A stretch of DNA of 64,000 bases from Promethearchaeota archaeon (GCA_013375495.1 JABXKC010000012.1:1-64000), one strand, 5' to 3'. Counted from the first letter of the stretch, positions 26,281-35,438 are shown. Notes: a model not told the origin generated them from the letters alone. Numbers and translations are program-made.

Positions 26281-27804
26281 TTAGGTAGCGGCAATTCTTT
26301 TTGGAAGTTTCGTTTGAGCTTTCAAATTTTCCTGTAAAAGTTTATTTACTAGATTGAATCTTATATCTCGGAAATTAATGTCATTCCATAAATTATTTAA
26401 TTCTTGGGGATCATTTTTACGATCGTAGATATCGCCAAAGTTATCTACTCCTTCGTATATTGTTAATTTAAAATCTTCAGTAATCAAATGCCTTAATCGG
26501 GAATCTAGAGGCCCAACCTCTTCATCGTTTTCGATTAAAACACAGTCTCTAATCTTTTTATAAGGATCTTCTAAAAGTTGGGAGATGTCATATCCTTGCA
26601 TACCTGGAGGGTGATGGCGTTCCTTTATATTTAATAAGTTTAGAATTGTCTTTGGAAGATCGATGGTGCTTACCAATGCATTCGATACGCTAGGACTAGT
26701 TAATCCTGGCACCTTCCAAATTAGGGGAATATTTAAAACTCCGTTAAAGGGGCAAGGTCCTTTAAAAAGAAGTCCATGATCGCCCATTAGGTCTCCATGA
26801 TCACTTGTAAAAATAATCATTGTGTTTTCTGAATAACCTAGTTTTTCTAAAGATGCTAAAATTTCACCGATACTATAATCAACGTAACTAATTGCGGCGT
26901 ATGTTAAAGCCGTGAGTTTTCGGACTTCTTCCTCTGTTGATTCTCTTATAAAAGCTCTTTTAAATGGAGGATTCTTTAAATGATTCCCTAAATATTGGTG
27001 ATTATATAAATTCTTTATATCTTGAAAACTTGAAGGGAGTTCTATATCTTCTGGTTTATACATATTTTGAAATCTTTTTGGTGGGTAAAGAGGATAATGA
27101 GGATCTGGAAAAGAACAGTGTAAATAAAACGGTTTTTCACTATATTTTCCTTGTCTATATCTCTCAAGGAAAGATATCGTTCGTTCCTTCACATAAGTAG
27201 TATTATAGAGATCACCTGGAATCTCGTCACAAAACAAGCTAAAAAGTTTATCGTAGTTTTGAACTCTTTTTTTCATTTCCTCAGCGATCTTAGGTGCTCT
27301 CTCTTCCAACCATTCTGTATAATGCCCAGCACACACCGTACCGTTTCCAGAAACTAGTTCCACTTCGTTATAGCCGTAATAAGGGAGAGGGAAATTCTTA
27401 CCTACAGGATCGTTTTTTCCCTTGTCAACAGCCCAACTAATTAAACTCTCAGAGGATTTAGTTCTATGTTTAAATGGACCTAACCAAAACTGATGGTGTA
27501 CTTTCCCAACTGCAGCAGTATACCACCCTCTTTCTCGCAGGACTTTTGTAATTGTAGGAAGGTTTTCGTTTAAATTTATGCCATTACTTCTTACTCCATG
27601 TGCGTTTGGATATAAACCTGTAAGTAAGGTTGCTCTATTCGGCATGCAAATAGGATTAGTGCAATAATAGTTAGAAAAACGCACGCTCTCTTTTGCTAGA
27701 CTATCAATGTTAGGTGTTTTTACATGAGGATTTCCTGCACACCCTAAATGATCCGCCCGCTGAGCGTCTGTAATAATAAATAATACATTCATTTTATCTT
27801 TCAT
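26281..27804 (-). CDS. Cys-type (formylglycine) sulfatase
   Basis: The 507-residue protein belongs to the type I sulfatase (alkaline phosphatase superfamily) family. IITDAQRADHLG gives the metal-binding Asp pair. CMPNRATLLTG (C-x-P-x-R) contains the Cys that would become formylglycine. FTSDHGDLMGDHG supplies further metal ligands. An anaerobe would need an anSME radical-SAM maturase, which is not in this window. No signal peptide is present, so the enzyme is cytoplasmic. The exporter follows it on the same strand. It could also be a choline-sulfatase-like or phosphonate hydrolase-like member. Confidence 0.85.
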   Translation of the reverse strand: MKDKMNVLFIITDAQRADHLGCAGNPHVKTPNIDSLAKESVRFSNYYCTNPICMPNRATLLTGLYPNAHGVRSNGINLNENLPTITKVLRERGWYTAAVGKVHHQFWLGPFKHRTKSSESLISWAVDKGKNDPVGKNFPLPYYGYNEVELVSGNGTVCAGHYTEWLEERAPKIAEEMKKRVQNYDKLFSLFCDEIPGDLYNTTYVKERTISFLERYRQGKYSEKPFYLHCSFPDPHYPLYPPKRFQNMYKPEDIELPSSFQDIKNLYNHQYLGNHLKNPPFKRAFIRESTEEEVRKLTALTYAAISYVDYSIGEILASLEKLGYSENTMIIFTSDHGDLMGDHGLLFKGPCPFNGVLNIPLIWKVPGLTSPSVSNALVSTIDLPKTILNLLNIKERHHPPGMQGYDISQLLEDPYKKIRDCVLIENDEEVGPLDSRLRHLITEDFKLTIYEGVDNFGDIYDRKNDPQELNNLWNDINFRDIRFNLVNKLLQENLKAQTKLPKRIAAT

Positions 27805-27927
27805 AATTATTAAAAAGAATTATTCCTTATTTAACGGTTAAAATTATCGTCTAATATCTGATTTCATTATTGATGTTAGAAAATATAAAGTTTCATGTTA
27901 AATCAATACTACTACTTAAATCTTATA

Positions 27928-27940
27928 GAAAATTTTATAA
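27928..27940 (+). promoter_or_regulatory. BRE/TATA promoter of the leu leader
   Basis: gaaaa (27928-27932, BRE-like) followed by tttataa (27934-27940) predicts a transcription start about 25 bp downstream, near 27962-27966. That would give a 5' leader of about 28 nt with an SD-like aaaaggg (27974-27980) before the ATG at 27992. The element lies inside an imperfect palindrome, CTTATA ... TATAAG (27922-27941), which could also bind a regulator. Confidence 0.5.
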
Positions 27941-27991
27941 GTGTCCTTTTATTTCCATTTTAATAGATAATTGAAAAGGGATTCATAAGTA

Positions 27992-28093
27992 ATGCTGTTT
28001 CAAAAAACAACTAAAACTGAATCTAGGAATTCATTTCTGAAATTTAATCCCTTTTTATTGTTATTATTAAATCTTCTCTTATTATTACTGTAA
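27992..28093 (+). CDS. Leucine-rich leader peptide of the leu operon
   Basis: A 33-codon ORF (ATG 27992, TAA 28091-28093) is preceded by SD-like aaaaggg. Its last 13 residues read FLLLLLNLLLLLL, so 11 of the final 12 codons are Leu (seven TTA, one each of TTG, CTT, CTC and CTG). It lies 88 bp before leuA. This matches the design of leuL in enterobacterial attenuators, where ribosome stalling at Leu codons reports leucine starvation. A purely structural reading (a small membrane peptide) is possible but does not explain the position next to leuA. Not known to me from Archaea. Confidence 0.6.
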   Translation: MLFQKTTKTESRNSFLKFNPFLLLLLNLLLLLL

Positions 28094-28095
28094 TT

Positions 28096-28145
28096 ACCCC
28101 TCTCTTCCGTTTTATGGAAAGGGAATTCTTTTTCTTTAGAGGGGT
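28096..28145 (+). promoter_or_regulatory. Alternative RNA stems and T-rich tract downstream of the leader stop
   Basis: Two structures share the left arm. ACCCCTCT (28096-28103) pairs perfectly with AGAGGGGT (28138-28145). Alternatively, TTCC (28105-28108) pairs with GGAA (28116-28119), with supporting CCC/GGG or wobble pairs around it. A T-rich tract (28129-28137, tttttcttt with one C) lies between. The left arm begins 3 nt after the leader stop, so a terminating ribosome would mask it while a ribosome stalled in the Leu run would not. A TATA-like tatataaat (28149-28158) follows and could be a second, leaderless promoter for leuA. Confidence 0.45.
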
Positions 28146-28181
28146 TGTGTATATAAATTAATTAAAGATAGGTAAGGAAAA

Positions 28182-29801
28182 ATGGAAAAAAACAACAATG
28201 TAAGTGTTTCGCAAATAATGGAGGAAATAAGAGATACGCTAATTCTTCCAGATAAAGCATATTTTTTCGATACGACGCTCCGCGACGGTGAACAAACCCC
28301 GGGCATAAGTTTTACTCACAAAGAGAAATTGTCAATCGCGCAAGCACTAAATGAGATGAAAATGGATGTAATTGAAGCAGGATTTCCAGTTACTTCTATA
28401 GGAGACTTTGAAGCATGTAGAGATATAGCTAAATTGGGTTTAAATTCTGAAGTAATGGGATTAGCAAGAATGGCGAAACTTGATATTGATAGAGTTATCG
28501 AAGCGGACATGGATAGCATTCACCTTTTTATTGCAACCTCGGATATCCATCTTAAGTCAAAACTTCAGATGAGCCGAGAGGAAGTAATAGAACAAATTCA
28601 GAAATATATTTCTTATGCAAAAGAGCATTACTCTACGATTTTATTTTCAGCCGAAGATGCAACTCGATCCGATCTAAGTTTCTTGATTAGAGCGAATCTT
28701 ACCGCAATTGAAAGTGGAGCAACAAGAATAAACATTCCTGACACTGTAGGCACAATTTCACCAAAAGCGTATGGGTATATGGTAAAAAATGTATACAAAG
28801 CGATTCCAAAAAAAATTAGAATAGCAGTACACTGCCATAACGATTTTGGCTTAGCTGTTGCAAACACCATCGCGGGATTCGAAAATGGCGCCTCTGAAGC
28901 ACAAACAACTATAATGGGATTAGGCGAACGAGCAGGTAACGCCTCTTTCGAGGAAACAGCAATGTCACTCTATGCACTATACCAACTACCAATGAATATC
29001 ATAACCAAAAAGATTTTTCCTACTGCTAAACTTATTGAGAGTTATTGTGGTGGAAAGGTTAAAATAGGACGACTTCAACCGCTAATCGGGCAAAATGCAT
29101 TTACTCACGAAGCGGGCATCCATGCTCACGCGATGATAAAAAATGCGCGAACTTACGAGCCAATTACTCCACAGTTAATTGGAATAAGCAGATCAGACGA
29201 TGTTATGGATATTATTAAGCAATCCATTAAATTTGGGAAACACAGCGGAGGTCACGCACTAAAAGCAAAATTAGGAGACTTAGGGATTAATACCGACGAA
29301 CAACAATTCGGCAAAATTATGACCCATATTAAAGAATTTGGCGACAAAGGACACGAAGTTTCGGAAGAAGATTTTTTAGCAATCGTTAAGGATGTAATGG
29401 GAGAAATTCCCGAAGAAGAACAATTCGTAATACTTGAAGAACTTACCGTTCTTACGGGTTCTATAACACCTACTTCAACTGTGCGCTTGAAAATAAGAAA
29501 CGGCGATTTTATAGAAAAAGTTGCTTCCTCGGTAGGAGTAGGTCCTGTCGATGCTTCAGTAAATGCCATAGTTAAATGTTTTAAACCTATGAGCAATATT
29601 AAGCTATTAAATTTCCAAATTGACGCCATCACGGGAGGAACTGAATCATTAGGACATGTAACAATTGAAATCTTAGATATCGAAAGTAAAATAATTGTTA
29701 AAACTAGCGCCACTCACGAAGATATAGTAATGTGCTCCGTTTTAGCTCTTATAAAAGGCTTAAACTTAATAGTCAAGAAAAAAAGTTCCGAAATGGAGTA
29801 A
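28182..29801 (+). CDS. leuA: 2-isopropylmalate synthase (LeuA/CimA family)
   Basis: The 539-residue protein catalyses condensation of acetyl-CoA with 2-oxoisovalerate, the first committed step of leucine synthesis. DTTLRDGEQTPG (residues 30-41) and HCHNDFG, with a later HEAGIHAHA, form the catalytic and metal sites. The C-terminal ~150 residues are the LeuA regulatory (leucine-binding) domain. Citramalate synthase is a close relative, but co-transcription with leuCD and the Leu-rich leader favour LeuA. SD ggtaagga precedes the ATG. leuB is not in the window. Confidence 0.88.
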   Translation: MEKNNNVSVSQIMEEIRDTLILPDKAYFFDTTLRDGEQTPGISFTHKEKLSIAQALNEMKMDVIEAGFPVTSIGDFEACRDIAKLGLNSEVMGLARMAKLDIDRVIEADMDSIHLFIATSDIHLKSKLQMSREEVIEQIQKYISYAKEHYSTILFSAEDATRSDLSFLIRANLTAIESGATRINIPDTVGTISPKAYGYMVKNVYKAIPKKIRIAVHCHNDFGLAVANTIAGFENGASEAQTTIMGLGERAGNASFEETAMSLYALYQLPMNIITKKIFPTAKLIESYCGGKVKIGRLQPLIGQNAFTHEAGIHAHAMIKNARTYEPITPQLIGISRSDDVMDIIKQSIKFGKHSGGHALKAKLGDLGINTDEQQFGKIMTHIKEFGDKGHEVSEEDFLAIVKDVMGEIPEEEQFVILEELTVLTGSITPTSTVRLKIRNGDFIEKVASSVGVGPVDASVNAIVKCFKPMSNIKLLNFQIDAITGGTESLGHVTIEILDIESKIIVKTSATHEDIVMCSVLALIKGLNLIVKKKSSEME

Positions 29802-29832
29802 AAGTATTCAAAGAAGTTAAATGATCTAAATT

Positions 29833-31107
29833 ATGGGTTTAACAATCACAGAGAAAATTCTTAGAGAACACTGTCAGAATAAAAGTGCTACTGCCGGTGA
29901 TTTTATTATGGTAGATATTGATAAGTGTTTAGCAAATGACATCACCGCCCCTATTGCCATTGAAGTATTTAATGAAGTTATAACTGGAAAGAATGTAGAT
30001 GTTTTTGATCCTAAAAAAATAATTTTAATCCCAGATCATTTTACTCCAAATAAAGATATAGCTTCTGCTGCTCAGAGTAAAATTCTTAGGGATTTTGCTA
30101 TGAAATACAACATTAATAACTATTTTGAAGTCGGTAGGGGCGGCATTGAGCATTGTCTCATACCTGAAAAAGGACTAGTGTCTCCTGGAGATGTCTTTAT
30201 TGGAGCGGATTCACATACATGCACATATGGCGCACTTGGAGCTTTTGCAACTGGTGTTGGATCTACAGATTTAGGTGTTGCGATGGTATCAGGAAAATGT
30301 TGGCTAAAAATTCCAGAGTCAATTAAATTCATATTTTCGGGTAAGTTAAGAGAATGGGTTTCCGGAAAAGATTTGATTTTGTATACAATAGGAAAGATTG
30401 GTGTAGACGGAGCTTCATATAAAGCTATGGAATTAAGCGGAGAAGTTATTGGTAAATTATCCATGGCTAATAGGTTCACAATTTGCAACATGGTAATAGA
30501 AGCGGGAGCTAAAAATGGAATCATTACTCCAGACAAGGTGACAAATTCCTACTTAGAATCAAGTGGCTTTACTTTAGGAAAGAGTCATCAAAGTGATAAA
30601 GATGCAGAATATATCGACACAGTAGAAATCAATTGCGATAAGATTGAACCTCAAGTAGCTTTACCCCATTCACCCGCAAATGTTAAACCAATAACAGAAG
30701 TTAACGATATGAACATAGAAATAGATCAAGTAGTTATCGGGTCATGTACGAATGGTCGAATTGAAGATTTAAGAATAACAGCAAAGATTTTAAAAAATAA
30801 AAAAATAAAGCCTAATTTAAGATGTATTATTATACCAGGGACTCAGGAAACGTATCTTAGAGCTATAAAAGAGGGTTTAATTGAAATATTAGTTAATGCT
30901 GGAGCCATTATCTCTACACCGACTTGTGGTCCTTGTTTAGGAGGTCATATGGGAATTTTAGGAGAAGGGGAAAAAGTTTTATCTACAACAAACAGGAATT
31001 TTAAAGGAAGAATGGGGCATATTTCAAGTGAAATATATTTAACAAGCCCCGCGGTGGCAGCATTTTCTGCAATTAAGGGACGCATTACATCTCCTCAATT
31101 TAATTAA
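29833..31107 (+). CDS. leuC: 3-isopropylmalate dehydratase large subunit
   Basis: The 424-residue aconitase-family subunit carries the [4Fe-4S] ligands in GSCTNGR and TPTCGPCLGGH. IPDHFTPNK and GADSHTCTYGALG form the active-site region. Together with the small subunit it isomerises 2- to 3-isopropylmalate. It starts 32 bp after leuA and ends 10 bp before leuD. Archaeal LeuC and homoaconitase large subunits are hard to separate by sequence; operon position and the leader favour leucine synthesis. Confidence 0.9.
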   Translation: MGLTITEKILREHCQNKSATAGDFIMVDIDKCLANDITAPIAIEVFNEVITGKNVDVFDPKKIILIPDHFTPNKDIASAAQSKILRDFAMKYNINNYFEVGRGGIEHCLIPEKGLVSPGDVFIGADSHTCTYGALGAFATGVGSTDLGVAMVSGKCWLKIPESIKFIFSGKLREWVSGKDLILYTIGKIGVDGASYKAMELSGEVIGKLSMANRFTICNMVIEAGAKNGIITPDKVTNSYLESSGFTLGKSHQSDKDAEYIDTVEINCDKIEPQVALPHSPANVKPITEVNDMNIEIDQVVIGSCTNGRIEDLRITAKILKNKKIKPNLRCIIIPGTQETYLRAIKEGLIEILVNAGAIISTPTCGPCLGGHMGILGEGEKVLSTTNRNFKGRMGHISSEIYLTSPAVAAFSAIKGRITSPQFN

Positions 31108-31116
31108 TTAAAAAAA

Positions 31117-31626
31117 TTGAATAAAATGAAAATGAATGGAAAAGTAATCAAATATCACCAGAAAAATATCGATACCGATCTGATTATTCCGGCAAGGTAT
31201 TTAGTGAATGCTGAACCAAAATTTTTAGCAAGTCATTGTATGGAGGATTTAGATATAGATTTTGTAAAGAAAGCTAATGATAACAATTATTCTATCTTAG
31301 TTGCGGGTTCGAATTTTGGGTGTGGATCAAGTAGGGAACAAGCTCCTTTAGCTCTTAAAGCTTGTGGTATAAAATGTATTATCGCACCATCATTTGCTAG
31401 GATATTTTTTAGAAATGCAATAAACATAGGATTACAAATAGTAGAATTATCTAATATTGATGACATAAACACTGGAGATCTACTAGAGATTAATTTAAAA
31501 GCAGGTGAAATATACAATACAACCTCATTACACAATTACGAAGTTAAAAAACAACCAGTCTTCCTCCAGGAAATAATTTCCGACGGAGGTTTAGTCAACT
31601 TTGCGAAAAAGAGATTGATTAGTTAA
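31117..31626 (+). CDS. leuD: 3-isopropylmalate dehydratase small subunit
   Basis: The 169-residue swivel-domain subunit has DTDLIIPARYL near the N-terminus and GSNFGCGSSREQAPLALKA, the substrate-binding signature of LeuD. Length is typical of archaeal LeuD. A second Met five residues in (31126 or so) is an alternative start. It is the last gene of the leu operon; the next gene is on the opposite strand. Confidence 0.92.
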   Translation: MNKMKMNGKVIKYHQKNIDTDLIIPARYLVNAEPKFLASHCMEDLDIDFVKKANDNNYSILVAGSNFGCGSSREQAPLALKACGIKCIIAPSFARIFFRNAINIGLQIVELSNIDDINTGDLLEINLKAGEIYNTTSLHNYEVKKQPVFLQEIISDGGLVNFAKKRLIS

Positions 31627-31672
31627 TCAATTCATTTTCAGAGTTTAGAGTTATAGAGTGAAAAAAAAGAAA

Positions 31673-33916
31673 TTATAGAATAAACGGATTAAAAATTCTT
31701 TTTATTATCAGTGAATATAAAGCCTCTATTTCCTTCGAATCAAAAGTAATCTCTCTAATTAATTGGGTTACATAAAAATAATCTAACCTGTTTTTTTTCA
31801 TTATAGTTATCGCTTTGTTTATTAAGGATTTTTCTGTTGGAGCAATTTTCATCTTACCCGTTCCAGTTAACTTAAGAGGATATAAGAAAGTTGTGCCCAT
31901 ATGAGTTCTCAATAAACTTTCAATACCTTCAAATGGTTGAAGATTACCCTTGAATTCTTTCAAATAAATTCCATATTTCTCCTCAATCTCTAATGATAGA
32001 TCGTCAATTATTTCGTAAAATTGTGGAGAAGGCAAATCTTTCATAATAAATATGAGTCTGAAATGCTTAAAGTCTGACATTAAGATTTTTGAGTTTTGAT
32101 ATTCAAGTTTAATTGTTTGTGAATGTTCCTCTGAGGTTGATATATCTAACCCAAAAGATCGAATCGCCTCCAAGAATCCTGAAACGAGCGTTGAATTGAA
32201 TTTTTTCTCTGTAAAAGCCTGATCATATATGTTTAGAGAGGACTTCTTTTCGATGATAATCACATAATTCAAATTCAGGATATCCATAAATTTGTTCATA
32301 ATTTTTTCTTTTGCAGCAATTTTCTTTTTCTTATTTCTTTTAGCAAGCACAACTGATGATACCGTTACCGCAGAACTTAATCCCACTATAATTACGATAC
32401 CAATTATCATTGCCCAGTCAATTACTTCTGGTAAAATTACTGTGAAAACTTGAGTTACTATGCCCGCATCAGTGCCGTTTAACCAATAAACAAACACTTT
32501 GTATGAACCATCCAATGCGTTTGAAGGAAATGTGTAAGCAAAACTGTTTGATTCGGGAGGTATTAATTTTGTTGTTATATTAATTTGTGTTTCATAAGTA
32601 TCAGTTAAAACGAAAGTATAATTCCCCTCCAAAACAGGGGTGGCGATGAAAAATTTTAACTCTTGACCAGGATAAAACTCTGTCCTACTTACATCGAGAT
32701 TAAAATCTTTTTTTGATGAACTGGCGGTTATTTCCCATGAATCGCCTTCGGAAATAAAACTATTAGAGATGTAGATATAATTTTCAACATGATTAACATC
32801 GACTAAACCAGTGATATTAACTTCATTTCTTAATAGACTTACATCAAACCATTTACTGGGAAAATTAAATTTCACAGAATAATTGTTAAACTCTGGGGCG
32901 AGTATAGGAGTAACGCTCCAGTAGTTATCATGGGTTTCTGCTATCTCTATTGTTCCTGGAGAAGTGAAGTGATTTTCTAATTTGAGATCGTAACTAACAT
33001 TAAACATCAATTCAATCGTTCTATTATGATAAACCGGGAAAACCACATCAGTTTGATTCAGAGGTATATTAACATTAGATATTTGCACTTTTCCACTTCC
33101 TGGTGAACTGTTATTTATAGTGTAAATAGTATCATCGACTTTTATCGTCATATTGATTGCTTCTGGATCAAATGATTGATCGGTTCTTTGTATCAATTTA
33201 TGTGAAAAAGGTTCACCCATAACATCATCGAGCCAAACACCAGAAATGTATTTTGAGGTATAGAGGTTTGTATGAATTGAACCAGACGCATTATAAGCCC
33301 AGTTGTGATCGGAATTATCATATGATTTATATTCTGAACCATTAACTACTAAATAATAGTAGCCTTTCGAAAGAGAGATTGGTTCTGGAAATTTTTGAAC
33401 GTACCAACCGGGAGTAGTTGAAATATTAATAGGGCCGGGGTTCCCATATATGGTGGCATTTGGTCTATGATTTACCTGGTTGTACCCGTTAATTTGTACA
33501 TAAACAGAACTATATGTAGTCCCAAATAAATACCCAAAAATCTGAACTCCTATGAGGGTAATATCTTCTGTGATGTTAAGTTGAACACCATAACCCCTCA
33601 CACCTTTATATACTGATTTAAAGCTTTTGTCTGCTTCTTCAATTGATTTTACTTCTTCTCCTAATTTAATATCGGTAATATTCAGTTCTAAATTTGTAAC
33701 ATTCCATTTCGAACCAGGGAGACTTATTTTTATGTGATTAGTATTAAATTGTGTTGTTGAAAAGTTCGAGAATTCTTGAAACCTATAATTAACATCAGCA
33801 GTTAAAGAATCCCCATTTGATTGGGCGTAAACTATATTGGGTTGATTACTACACGCAATTAATATGCTTAAAATTAGTAGATTTATTGAAATAAATGTTT
33901 TAATTTTACTTCTCAT
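31673..33916 (-). CDS. Receptor-like membrane protein with longin-like cytoplasmic domain (paralogue)
   Basis: The 747-residue protein copies the plan of 21602-23890. It has a signal peptide, a sequon-rich ectodomain with many beta strands, and one membrane helix (WAMIIGIVIIVGLSSAVTVS). The cytoplasmic longin-like tail starts YVIIIEKKSSLNIYDQAF, then LVSGFLEAIRSFGLD. Shared ectodomain stretches such as GWYVQKFP/GWHRQTFP and KLIQR/KLIQK show common descent. The pair is separated by about 8 kb carrying the sulfatase and leu genes. Ligand and partner unknown. Confidence 0.7.
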   Translation of the reverse strand: MRSKIKTFISINLLILSILIACSNQPNIVYAQSNGDSLTADVNYRFQEFSNFSTTQFNTNHIKISLPGSKWNVTNLELNITDIKLGEEVKSIEEADKSFKSVYKGVRGYGVQLNITEDITLIGVQIFGYLFGTTYSSVYVQINGYNQVNHRPNATIYGNPGPINISTTPGWYVQKFPEPISLSKGYYYLVVNGSEYKSYDNSDHNWAYNASGSIHTNLYTSKYISGVWLDDVMGEPFSHKLIQRTDQSFDPEAINMTIKVDDTIYTINNSSPGSGKVQISNVNIPLNQTDVVFPVYHNRTIELMFNVSYDLKLENHFTSPGTIEIAETHDNYWSVTPILAPEFNNYSVKFNFPSKWFDVSLLRNEVNITGLVDVNHVENYIYISNSFISEGDSWEITASSSKKDFNLDVSRTEFYPGQELKFFIATPVLEGNYTFVLTDTYETQINITTKLIPPESNSFAYTFPSNALDGSYKVFVYWLNGTDAGIVTQVFTVILPEVIDWAMIIGIVIIVGLSSAVTVSSVVLAKRNKKKKIAAKEKIMNKFMDILNLNYVIIIEKKSSLNIYDQAFTEKKFNSTLVSGFLEAIRSFGLDISTSEEHSQTIKLEYQNSKILMSDFKHFRLIFIMKDLPSPQFYEIIDDLSLEIEEKYGIYLKEFKGNLQPFEGIESLLRTHMGTTFLYPLKLTGTGKMKIAPTEKSLINKAITIMKKNRLDYFYVTQLIREITFDSKEIEALYSLIIKRIFNPFIL

Positions 33917-34202
33917 GATTCACATAACCTATTTTGTTACTATACTAAAATCCCCTTATTTGTAATATCTTATAAAATGGGCTTTAGCGTATTTTAGACA
34001 ATTATGAAAGAATCTTTTGTTTAATAATTCATAAAACTCAATATTTTTAAACTTTTATATATAAAGAAATATTCCAAATTCCTTTTTTTCTCGGAAAGGG
34101 GGGGAAAATTAATAATCGATAATGTTATACAATTTTAATATTAAAGATGATATTGTTAGATCAGTGGATTACAAATCATAATACAAAAAGGAAGAAATAA
34201 CT

Positions 34203-35438
34203 ATTATTAAACCTGAATTATTAGTACCCGCTCAAAATTGGGATTCATTAGTTAATATTGGTAGTTTAGCGGACGCAATTTATTTTGGTGTTACAGATTA
34301 TAATATGAGAGCGAAAGCTAAAAATTTCAATCGAGACGAAATAGATAATGTTGTAAGGTTCTGTCATAAACTAAACCCACCAATAAAAGCATATTTAGCT
34401 ACAAATATTTTGATATACGATAACGAGTTAGAGGATTTGGAAAATTTGATTTCTTTAGCAAAAAAAGCTAACATCGACGCTATAATTGCCCACGATTTGG
34501 CAGTGATAAGATTTGCGAAACAAAAGGGAGTTAAATTTCATATTTCAACTCAAGCTAATGTTTCAAACGTCGAAAGCGCTAAATTTTACGAAGGTTTGGG
34601 AGCAGAAAGAATAATTCTAGCAAGAGAATTATCGCTCGAACAAATAAAGCTTATAAAACACCACCTAAATAAAACTAAAATTGAGTGTTTTGTTCATGGC
34701 TCGATGTGCACTTCGATTTCTGGTCGATGCTATTTATCTGCAACGATTTGTGATTCTGAAGAAGCATCAGCAAATCGAGGAAAATGCGTTCAACCATGTA
34801 GGAGAGAGTGGAGGGTAATTGACGACGAAAAGAATGAGTTGTTATACGACGGTAAAATGTTCCTGAACGCAAAAGACATTTGCATGATTGAATATATTCC
34901 AGATTTAATTGAAGCAAATATTGATGCTTTCAAAATCGAAGGTAGGATGAAAGATCCAATTTATATTGAAACGGTAGCTAGCTGTTATCGGGAAGCAATT
35001 GATAGTTATCTTGAAAATACATTTACAAAAGAAAAGGTTCAAGATTGGTTAAAAAGATTAAATCAAGTTTATAATCGCGGATTTCATACTGGATTTTACT
35101 TTCAGAGACCAACAATTGAAGATGTTGAGTTAGAAATAAGAGGAAATGTATCTCCATTTAAAAAGCATTACCTTGGGAGGATACTTTCTTTTGATAAAAA
35201 CAGTATGACTGCGAATATTTTAATTGAAATCAAGGAATTTAACTTGAAGATTGGTGATGATATAATCATTGTGGGTGATGATACTTACCATCATCAGAAA
35301 ATTAAGCACATGGTCTTCAAAGGAGAAAAAATTAAAAATATCTATAAAAAGCAATACGATAACCCATTTAAAGTAAATATGCGGCTAAGTAAGGAGGTAA
35401 AGAAAGATTATAAAATATATATCGTATACCAAACATAA
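34203..35438 (+). CDS. Peptidase U32 family protein, probably starting on ATT
   Basis: The U32 signature ERIILARELSLEQI and IECFVHGSMCTSISGRC, with later Cys residues, is intact. U32 proteins include collagenase-like and tRNA or prenyl-hydroxylation (UbiU-like) members. The first ATG (34305) is inside the conserved domain. Upstream in frame, IIKPELLVPAQNWDSL and IYFGVTDYN match the usual N-terminus. No ATG, GTG or TTG precedes this until a TAA at 34179. ATT at 34203 sits 8 nt after aaaggaag, so AUU initiation is the simplest reading. The resulting protein is 411 residues. Confidence 0.8.
   Translation: MIKPELLVPAQNWDSLVNIGSLADAIYFGVTDYNMRAKAKNFNRDEIDNVVRFCHKLNPPIKAYLATNILIYDNELEDLENLISLAKKANIDAIIAHDLAVIRFAKQKGVKFHISTQANVSNVESAKFYEGLGAERIILARELSLEQIKLIKHHLNKTKIECFVHGSMCTSISGRCYLSATICDSEEASANRGKCVQPCRREWRVIDDEKNELLYDGKMFLNAKDICMIEYIPDLIEANIDAFKIEGRMKDPIYIETVASCYREAIDSYLENTFTKEKVQDWLKRLNQVYNRGFHTGFYFQRPTIEDVELEIRGNVSPFKKHYLGRILSFDKNSMTANILIEIKEFNLKIGDDIIIVGDDTYHHQKIKHMVFKGEKIKNIYKKQYDNPFKVNMRLSKEVKKDYKIYIVYQT

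Noticed and set aside
29252..29713. 153-codon minus-strand ORF inside leuA
   Set aside because: Opposite-strand shadow of the LeuA regulatory domain, with low-complexity Ser/Ile composition.
34081..34106. Hairpin around the G7 run (cctttttttctcggaaagg)
   Set aside because: Arms of only five base pairs and no following T-tract in the direction of either gene; too weak to call a terminator.
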